Source: Hordeum vulgare subsp. vulgare
Taxonomy: Eukaryota > Streptophyta > Magnoliopsida > Poales > Poaceae
NCBI RefSeq assembly: GCF_904849725.1
Contig: NC_058522.1
Location: 230,677,084 to 230,741,083, forward strand
DNA: 64,000 nucleotides
Direction: 5' to 3'
In this document: piece after piece, positions 55,682-64,000 of the stretch
Layout of the letters: every line of letters starts with the position of its first letter
Position numbering within the stretch: the first letter of the stretch is position 1
The notes under the pieces: generated by a model
The model's database searches: none
What the model was told of the DNA's origin: nothing
Seen by the model: the letters and a program-made list of their open reading frames with translations, nothing else
Program-made: the position numbers and the translations under genes

Positions 55682-58600
55682 TGTGATGCCCTCGATTTAA
55701 TCGTACGCTAAACATACACGCAAATGCGTACGACCAAACCCAAGGACTCACGGGAAGATATCACAACACAACTCTAGACACAAATAAAATAGCATCAGCT
55801 TCATATTACAAGCCAGGGGCCTCGAGGGCTAGAATACGAGTCAGCGGAAGCAACAAATATCTGAGTACAGACATAAAACAACATGGCGTGCCTTAGAGAA
55901 GGCTAGCACAAAAGATACAACGATCGAACGAGGCGAGGCCTCCTTCCTGGGAACCTCCTAACTACTCCTGATCATCAGCGGCCTCCACGTAGTAGTAGGC
56001 ATCGTCGGGGTAGCAGTCGTCAGCGGCGGGGACCTCCATCTCCTTGGCTCCATCATCTGGTCGCAGCAAACGGATCAAGGGCACAAGGGGGGAGCAAAGC
56101 AGCGGTGAGTACTCATCCAAAGTACTCGCAAGTCTTACATCAGAACTATTCTAATTATGCATCAGTATCAAAGAAGGGGGTTTATATGTGGACTGACTGC
56201 AGCAATGCGAGAATAGAGAGAGAAGGCCTAGTCCTATCGAAGACTAGCATCTTCAGGGTGTTGCAGCAATAGACGAGAGTAGAACAGGGGTAAAACATAA
56301 ATAGTCATATTGTTGCAGCAATATTAAAGTGAGGTCACGCCTAAAGATCCTCCCTCGACTCCCTGCGAGGAAGCAATCCCGAGGCAAACTAATTCCAGTT
56401 AAGTAACAATTGCAGTTGTAAAAGATCGGGGCACAACTCCAGGTCGTCCTGTAACCGTGGACACGGCTATCCGAATAGTTAATTTTCATCCCTGCAGGGG
56501 TGCACCACATGTCCCGTCACGCTCGATAACACTCTGGCCGGACATACTTTTCGGCGTCCTGCCCGGCCTCGGAATATCGACACGTCGCAGCCCCACCTAA
56601 GACTAATCAGAGAGGCCAGCCCGCCGGTCTAAATCCTAAGCACAAAGGGTTCGTGGGCCCAATTCCCCTTCACGCTCCTGCACGTGGCGTGGGCGGCCGA
56701 CGTCAGTCCTAGCATCCCTTAATCACAAGCGCGATGCATCTCGGGATCACTCGGGCACGCGCCGCTACATTGCTGGCATCTGAAAAGCTTTGGCTGATAC
56801 CGCGACGCCGAGTACCCATTATTCTTCCCGCGTAGCCGGTTAGTGCGAAAAGGTCTCCGACCAACCCAGATCAAATACCCAAATCCATTAGCATTTTAAT
56901 TAGGCCAACAACACAGTCTCACAGGAATCCACCCGTCTTACAACTAATCACCCATGATCCCGGTAACATGGTCGAGTAACTGTGTGGTTGTAACATCGGG
57001 GGAATGTGATGTGTCGGGTCTGGCTCGTCGATCATAGATCGAGATTTGAAAACAAGCGGGGCAACTGAACTACGGGGTCAGAGGGGATGACTGCTCCACC
57101 TATACTAAGCATATTAAAGGTACAGGACTGAAAGTAGCAGTTCATCAAAAACAGGCTATGCATCAGATATAGGAGCTAACTACAACAATAGCAAAAATAC
57201 TAATGCAAGCAGTAGGAAGAAAGACATAGGCGATATAGGAATGATCATGGGGAATTTGCTTGCCTTGCTGCTCTGCGGGAAAGGACTGATCGGCAGGGTC
57301 GTAGATGTACCCGGCAGCAGCGTTAGTCTCGGGGTCTACCGGTAAGAAGAGGGGGAAGAAACAATAAATAATAGCACCGATGCAACACAAAGCATGACAT
57401 GGCAAGATGCAGGCTAGACATGAGCTAACGCAGCAACATCCGTCATAGACGGTTCGGAAGAATGTCTAACGATATTTTCCGGGTCTCGGGCTACTACCGG
57501 TTATACTGGAAACGATGGAAAAGTTCCATGTTTGCTATGCTAGGGACGCGTGACAGACGAATGGACCGTGTATCCGGGTTCGTCTTGATCTGCTGATCAA
57601 CTTTCATGTTGAAAATATTTTGGTCTGACTTACGGATTATTTAATATTAATTTTCAAAGTGTTATTAATTATTTAGGAATTAAAAACAGATTTAGCTATT
57701 TTAATAAAATTCCAATATGACATCATCACGATGTCATGCTGACATCAACATTTGACTGGTCAACTGACCAGCGGGTCCCGAACGTCATAGGCACAAGTTT
57801 TTATTAAGATTAATTATTAATTAATCAGATTAATTTAGTGGGGGACCCACGTGTCATACTCTAATTATTCTAATTAATTAATTTAACTAATATATCTATT
57901 TATTTATTTATTTAATAAAAACATTATTTTTATTTTTATTTTAACTATCGCGTGGGGCCTCCCTGTCATAGACAGCGGGTGCATTGGCCCCACCGGTAAG
58001 TGACCCTAGGCCAAAAACACATTTTTAATCGCAAATACATAACCATACAAATGTAGTATTCCTCCAATATCTATATACGCAGTACATACATAAATACGGG
58101 TATCAAATACATACATACATACATACATACGGAATACAACATTTGTTTTTTTTATTTTCTTTTAACTCTCAACACTCATCTCTCTCTTTGTTAACAGACA
58201 GAGAACAACTCTGTCCTCCAACTCAACATAGAAGAACATAAGCTTCAATCCCTCCTACCGGAGTCTACCGTCGACGGATCGGGGCCTCGTTTGCCGGAAC
58301 AGAACCGGGACGGCGAGGAGAACGACATGGTGGGAGGAGCCCGAGGAGGGGCTCACCGACGTTGACGGGAGGGGCCGGTGAAGCCGGAGTTCGCGGGAAG
58401 TGGAGGTGACGGGGAGGAGGAGGACGAGGCGGGGACGGTGACGGCGCTGTTCCGGCGAGGAAGAGAGGTAGGGGAGGCCCGGTGGGGGAGGGGCTCGCCG
58501 GCGTGGTGAAGGGGCCGAGGGGGCCGGTCTCCCAGCCCGGTCCCTCCTGGACCGAGCGGGAGGAAGGGGGAGCGCGACGGGGGGGGGAGGCCCCTGGCCT

Positions 58601-59343
58601 GGGTCGGCCGGCCAGGGAGGATCCCGGGAGGTCCTCGTCCGCCGGATGTGTTGGACGGGTCCTCGGTGAGGAGAGGCAGGGGGCCGCCGGTGGGGAGTGA
58701 GGGGAGGAGAGGAGGGCCGGTGGAGGGAGGCCGTGGGGGGGCTGCTCGCCGGCGGGGGGGGAGGCGCGCCGGCCAGGGAGGGGTGGATCTGAGAGGGGGG
58801 GGCAACGGGAGGGGAGATGTGTCGGTGGGGTGGGGGAGAGGACCGAGAGAGGGGGCTCGTGGGGAGGGAGCCCCTCGAGGGGAGTTGGTGGCGCTGTCGG
58901 TGGGGGGTTGGGGCCCCCACGAGGGGGAGGCTGACGACGCCCAGGAGGGGAGGGAGTAGCGAGGAGAGGCTCCCTCGCTGGGGGGGGGTGCTAGGGTTCT
59001 GGCCGGTTGGGCCTCTTGGACCAGCCAGGCCAGGGGGGTGGGGGGGTTTCTTTTTTTTTGTTGTTGCTTTGTTTTATTTTATTTTGTTTTCTTTTTCCTT
59101 TTTTTATTATTTCTTTCTTTCCTTTTTTTCATTATTATTTTTAATAATTTCCTGTTTATATATATTCTTTTAATATTTGTAATGAACTCATAAGGTACTT
59201 TTCTTTTGCTTTCAAATTTTGGATCCGGACAGACTCGAATCAACGCGGGTCTGAGATGGGAATTCGATGACGTGGCATCATTAGCGGTTGATCACTGTAG
59301 CTTAATTACAATAATTACTGTTGCAAAAGTCGAGGATGTCACA
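55682..59343 (-). repeat. 5' LTR of element F
   Basis: 3662 bp, TGTGATGCCCTCGATTTAAT to GAGGATGTCACA. Collinear with 45922-49860 except for the 263-bp and about 22-bp segments it lacks and microsatellite length changes. GC-rich block at 58260-59040; possible TATA (TATATATAAA, minus) at 59155-59164. Confidence 0.93.
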
Positions 59344-60140
59344 TTATGCGTTGTACGAACTTGTGATGGCGATAATAAAAGTGATAAACCACATAATGAA
59401 GGTTGCTCTCATAAGGGGAAATATAATTTAATGTTCCTTTGCACTATGGGATTTGGCATACAACCAAAAAGCACATGACAACCTCTGCTTCCCTCTGCGA
59501 AGGGCCTATCTTTTACTTTTTTGTATTTACTTTTATGCAAGAGGCAAACTATTATTCTCTACTCCTTTTTATTTTTCTCTTTTGCATCATGTGGTGGGGA
59601 AGATCTAGACATATATATCCACTTGAATGTGGGTGGTCATGAGTTATTATTGGTTACATCACCCTTGAGGTGAATACGTTGGGAGGCGACACTTTAAGCC
59701 CCTATGTTCCTATGTGTCCGGTTGAAACCTTTTGATCATATGTATGTGGTGAGTGTTAGCAATCATAGAAGACAAAATGATGGTTGAGTATGTATACTTG
59801 CTTAAAAGCTCCGATATGTGACCCTTCCTGAAAATGTGTGAATTGTGTTACAAAGTTGACTGAAAACATAGTTTGTTAGTTTTCAATAGAGTTTATGCTT
59901 CATACTTCGACGTTGTGATGAATTGTTACTTGTTTATGCTAAGTTTTTATCATATAAGTTATATGATGAAAATGTTGTGATGAAGTATTTTATAAAATTC
60001 ATTTGTTGTTACAGTAATGAGGATGATAATACTCTGTCCATATTGTGTTTTTTATCGACACCTCTCTCTAAAAGCATGTGCTTATGATTTTCGTTATCGG
60101 CTTTCGCTTTAGGACAAGCGAGTTCTAAGCTTGGGGGAGT
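59344..60140 (+). other. 3' internal region of element D (right of F)
   Basis: The first five bases TTATG repeat 45917-45921. AT-rich, no coding frame. Ends with the polypurine tract AAGCTTGGGGGAGT (60127-60140) directly before the LTR. Confidence 0.75.
60127..60140 (+). promoter_or_regulatory. Polypurine tract of element D
   Basis: AAGCTTGGGGGAGT immediately 5' of the LTR start TGATACGTCC. Confidence 0.8.
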
Positions 60141-61661
60141 TGATACGTCCATTTTGCATCATGTTTTTCTACTGTTATTTATAGTTTTTTATGCATTATA
60201 CCACTCTATGGAGTAATTCTAATGCCTTTTCTCTCATAATATGCAAGGTTTACACCAAGAGGGAGAATGCCGCCAGATGGAATTCTGGACCTAAAAAAAA
60301 TGTCATATATACCTATTTTGCACAAACCCAAATGGGTTGAAACACCATCGAGAATTTTTATGGAATAAATACAAAATACTAGAAGAAAGAAGTACCAGAG
60401 GGGGATGCCATGTGGCCACTAGTCAACAAGGTGCGCCAGCCCCCCCCCCCCCCCCTGACGTGCTCTGGTGTGTAGTGGGACACCCAGCTCACTTCGGGCG
60501 ACCATCTTCTGGTATGTATTCACGTTTGACATGGAAAAATAAGGAGAGGACTTTCGTGACGGAGCGCCACCATCTCGAGGCAGAACTTAGGTAGGAACAC
60601 TTTTTTCCTCCTGTGGAGCGATACCGCCGGTGGAGCTTCCCTCCCAGACGAGGAAATCAAGGCCATCGTCATCACCAACAACCCTCTCATCTTGGGGACG
60701 CCAATATCCATCAACATCTTCAATAGCACCATCTCCTCTCAAAACCCTAGTTCATCTCTTATGCTTAATCTTGTACCGGAACCTGAGATTGGTACCAGGG
60801 GCTGACTAGTAGTGTTGATTACATCTTGTAGTGAATGCTTTGTGGTTTATTTGGTGGAAGATCATATGTTCAGATCAAATATGCTATTTAATACCACTCT
60901 GGTCATGAGCATGTTCATGAGTTGTGAGTAGTTACTTTTGTTCTTGAGGCCACGGGAGAAGTCATGTTGCAAGTAGTCATGTGAAGTTGATATTCGTGCG
61001 ATATTTTGATGGTATGAATGTTGTGATTCCCTAAGTGGTGTTATATGAATATCGACTACATAACACTTCACCATCTTTGGGCCTAAGGGAATGCATTGTG
61101 GAGTAGTTATTAGATGATGGCTTGCGAGAGTGACAGAAACTTAAACCCCAGTTTATGCGCTATTCTGTAAGGGGCTGATTTGGATCGCTATTTTGATGTT
61201 ATGGTTAGAATTTATTCTTAATACTTTTCTTATAGTTCCGGATGCTTGTGGGAGGTTTAATCATAAGTGGGACGCTTGTTCAAGTAAGAACAACACCCAA
61301 GCACCAATCCACCCACCTATCCAATTATCAAAGTACCAAACGTGAATTAACCCAACATGACGAAAGTGACTCGATGAAATTCCCGTGTGCCCTCAAGAAC
61401 GCTTTGCCTATTATAAGAAATCATTCCGGCCTGTCCTTCGCCACAAAAAGATTGGGCTACCTTGCTGAACTTATTGTTACTATTGCTACTCGTTACTTAT
61501 TAAAACTCTCTTGCTATCAAACAACTTGTTACCACTATTTTTGTGCTTGCAGAAATTGCCTTGGTGAAAACCGCTTGTCATTTCCTTCTGCTCCTCGTTG
61601 GGTTCGACACTCTTACTTATTGAAAGGACTACCATTGATCCCCTATACTTGTGGTTAATCA
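60141..61661 (+). repeat. 3' LTR of element D
   Basis: 1521 bp from TGATACGTCCATTTTGCATC to TTGTGGTTAATCA. The end phrase GTTGGGTTCGACACTCTTAC is typical of this LTR type. A run of 16 C lies at 60440-60455. The 5' LTR is outside the window, so no target duplication can be checked; AATTG follows the right end. Embedded ORFs are not conserved proteins. Confidence 0.85.
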
Positions 61662-62541
61662 AATTGCCTCTTGTCATCACGTGAAGACATTCCACCAGAT
61701 TTCTTGGAGTCACGCCTTGAAGACTTTCCAAAGCGTTATGACTTGGCAAACTTCTCGAACTTTCCCACAAGTAGAGCGAGTTCTTTGCCAATGTCTTTGG
61801 CACCATCAAAAATGAATTAAAAATCGGCTTCGGATGAAGACATAGCCTTTGCCTTCAGGGCACGAGACCGACCATAGAGGGAACCATAGGTTTCCGATTT
61901 CTCAGCTTGCTAGGACTCATGAGTGTTCAGCCGCAAGGTGTTCTTGGATTATGACGCAAAGAATTTCAAAGGAACTCACAAGAGATCTCAATAGCATCTT
62001 CACAACTTCATGTTTGGTGATATCAGTGGTGCCTAAATCATTCAACTCATTTGAAATATGAGTGAGACAATCAAACGTGAGCTGGACATTTTCATTTTTA
62101 AGCCTTTTGAAGCGATTGAACAGGTTGTGGAGCACATCTACACGTGAGTCTCTCTGTGATGAGACACCTTCATTGACTTTAGACAGCCTTTCCTAGATTT
62201 TCTTCGCGATCTCAAGAGCACTCACACGGACGTATTGTCCTCTATTCAGGTGATCACAAATGATTTTCTTGGTGGTTGAGTCCAGTTGAGAAAATCTCTT
62301 CACATCAGCAGAAGTGACACCTTCGCCAACCTTGGGGACTCCATCCATGACGACATACAAGAAGCCATTGTCAATGGCTTCGAGATGCATGTGCATCTTG
62401 TTCTTCCATTATGGGTAATCAGTGCCATCGAAGACAGGGTATGTAGCAGAGACCTTGATTATACATGATGTCGACGTGGCTAAAACTCCAGGTGGTTAAA
62501 CCGAAACACATACCAAGGGAGTACCATGCTCTCATACCAAT
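61662..62541 (-). pseudogene. Copia-type gag remnant (element G)
   Basis: On the minus strand 62396-62193 reads MHMHLEAIDNGFLYVVMDG and LDSTTKKIICDHLNRGQYVR. After a stop, 62135-61917 continues with LHNLFNRFKRLKNENVQLTF, THISNELNDLG and KMLLRSLVSSFEILCVIIQE. This is the pattern of copia-type gag (UBN2-like). Stops separate the parts, and the 3' portion is cut by element D's LTR at 61661. The primer-binding site TGGTATGAGAGC (62539-62528, minus; one mismatch to the initiator tRNA-Met site) marks the 5' end. Lineage assignment is moderate. Confidence 0.65.
62528..62539 (-). promoter_or_regulatory. Primer-binding site of element G
   Basis: The minus strand reads TGGTATGAGAGC, one base from the initiator tRNA-Met complement, right next to the LTR edge. 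Confidence 0.65.
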
Positions 62542-62835
62542 TGAAAGTGCTAGTTATCGACTAGAGGGGGGTGAATAAGCATTTTTTATGAAAATATTCG
62601 AAATAACAAATGTATTCCATGTATGCGGAAGGGAAAATAGGATCAAGTAGGGATAGCAATCAAGGATCTAAGCATAGCATGAATACTATGACGACATTCA
62701 CACAGGTAGAGCATAGTCATCCTGCACACTAAGATGTATCAAAGATAAACTTAGGTAGTATGAAGATAAATGACAGTTAGGAATGTCTTCGAATTGATAT
62801 GTTCAAACTATGGCTTCACAGTTCAGTATAGTAAG
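62542..62835 (-). repeat. Partial LTR of element G
   Basis: Begins TGAAAGTGCTAGTTATCGAC at the primer-site side. The phrase ACTAGAGGGGGGTGAATAAG is common in Triticeae LTR ends. It is interrupted at 62836 by element H, so the outer LTR end is not seen. Confidence 0.6.
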
Positions 62836-64000
62836 TAATAACCCACGAGTGTAGGGGGTCATTTGTAGCCTTTTTCAATAAGTAAGTGTGTCGAACCCAA
62901 CGAGGAGATAAAGGTAGAATTAAGTTTCACTCAAGTTCTATAGACCACCAATACAACTCCACGCATGCTAACGCTTACTTTACCTAGAACAAGTACGAAA
63001 CTATTTTGCAGGAAGGAAAATAGAAGTGCTTAGTAGGTGTAAAAGATAGTTTTGCAAGAAAATAAAGAGTAAGTAAATAAAAGTTAGAGGTTGTTTAGTA
63101 GAAACTTTTGTGTAACAAAAGAGAAAGATTTTCCATAGGCAATTGAATATAACATGATAGAAACTTATCATATGGAATGAGGAAGAGGCATATGCTAACA
63201 CACTTTTTGTACTTGGATCATATGCACCTATGATTGGACCTCTAGTAGGCATCCGCAACTACTAGAAATCAATAAGGTAAACCCAACCATATTATTAAAT
63301 ATCAATTACTCTTTACTCCCATATGCAGACAACTCCCTCACTCGGGTGTAAGATTCTGTCACTCTAGCCACCCACTATAAGGGAATCATGAACATATTGC
63401 AAACCCTCCAGCGTTAATCCTTCACGTGTGGGCCTCACGGAAGGCACCTTAGCACAACACCATATCAACACACAACTCATATCAATAACATCATATCACA
63501 ATTAACCCGTAGGACAAAATAATTCTACTCAAACATCATAGGATAGCCACACATTATTGGATAACAATATATCACATTAAGCACCATATTCAACTAGAAA
63601 TTACAGCGGGGAAGACAGGTTTTACACAGCTGCATAGAAGAGGAGATAGTTGGTGGTGACGGGGGCCAAGTTGTTGGTGTAGATCGTTGTCACGATGGTT
63701 ACCTCGACAGTGCTCCACCGCCACCGGGAGAGAGCCCACCTCTTTCTTCTTCTTCCTTGGCCTCATCCGTAGGTGGGAGGAGGATTTCTCCTCTAGTCCA
63801 TAACCGCCATGGCTCCCGAAGGGCAGCAGCCCCTCCGAGATTGGATCTCTCTCTCTGTGTGTTTCTCTCTTGTTTTTGCGATTTGTTTTCTGCCCCTTTG
63901 CCGTTTCTTAAATATCCAGAGATCTATTACTCCGATCGGGCTGAAATTTTGAGGGGATTTTTATCGGAAAATTATTTTTCTGTAGGCCAAAGAAGAGCTC
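62836..64000 (-). mobile_element. LTR of element H (gypsy type), runs off the right edge
   Basis: The plus strand reads TAATAACCCACGAGTGTAGG and then TGTCGAACCCAACGAGGAG. Its complement closely matches the 3' end of element D's LTR (GTTGGGTTCGACACTCTTAC and ending GTGGTTAATCA), so H is a related LTR in reverse orientation. The rest, up to the GATTGGATCTCTCTCTCTGT stretch and the edge, has no coding frame. The terminal TG has mutated to TA. Whether it is a solo LTR or a full element cannot be decided here. Confidence 0.6.

Larger units (their letters stand above)
45922..59343 (-). mobile_element. Element F: Tekay-type chromovirus with very long LTRs and extra 5' ORF
   Basis: 13,422 bp bounded by LTRs of 3939 and 3662 bp with inverted ends TGTGAC/GTCACA and flanked by TTATG. 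The minus-strand order is LTR (59343-55682), primer-binding site, leader, an extra 262-codon ORF, gag, zinc knuckle, protease, RT, RNase H, integrase, chromodomain, polypurine tract, LTR (49860-45922). The LTRs make up more than half the element. The gag-pol frames carry only a few lesions, fewer than in elements B and C. Chromodomain and primer type place it in the Tekay/Del lineage. Confidence 0.94.

Noticed and set aside
1..64000. Any host (non-transposon) plant gene
   Set aside because: I found no frame on either strand that is not explained by transposable elements or low complexity. A small non-coding RNA gene cannot be excluded from sequence reading alone.

Overview
This window is repeat-rich plant DNA, most likely from a grass of the wheat/barley tribe (Triticeae). 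I see no host gene. Everything I can identify is transposable-element sequence, stacked by nested insertion. The Triticeae assignment rests on my recognition of LTR openings beginning TGATACGTCTCC and TGATACGTCC, of Athila-, Tat- and Tekay-lineage Ty3/gypsy proteins, and of a large CACTA DNA transposon. No family name was confirmed by a search, so I use lineage names only.

Layout. (A) A plus-strand Athila-lineage element enters from the left. It has gag/protease remnants at 1-1190, protease tail at 29894-29982, non-coding internal sequence at 29983-31262 and 40602-41955, and a 3' LTR at 41956 to about 43514. (B) A minus-strand Tat-lineage element at 1191-29893 cuts A's protease. It has LTRs opening TGTCG and closing CGACA and a target duplication ATAAC. 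(C) A minus-strand Tekay-type chromovirus complex at about 2660-19931 lies inside B. It has two LTRs of about 5.1 kb and a second, truncated leader/gag beyond its 3' LTR. (E) A 9.3 kb CACTA transposon at 31263-40601 also lies inside A, with target duplication ATG and decayed transposase genes. (D) A decayed, older Athila-lineage element hosts A. Its integrase, env-position ORF and 3' LTR lie at 43515-45921 and 59344-61661. (F) A minus-strand Tekay-type chromovirus at 45922-59343 is nested in D. It has LTRs of 3.9 and 3.7 kb and target duplication TTATG. (G) Remains of a minus-strand element with a copia-like gag lie at 61662-62835. (H) Another minus-strand LTR starts at 62836 and leaves the window on the right.

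Relative order read from the nesting: G is oldest, then D into G; A and, independently, F into D; B and E into A; C into B. H cut G's LTR at an unknown time.

No coding gene is fully intact except a 262-codon extra ORF in F (54636-55424, minus) lying between the primer-binding site and gag. It has a pattern resembling a double-stranded-RNA-binding domain. Other points of interest are a primer-binding region in F that matches about 50 nt of initiator tRNA-Met, paired tRNA-like modules with Pol III-type A and B boxes in both LTRs of C, an antisense spliced gene in B, and long imperfect hairpins upstream of the CACTA transposase gene.
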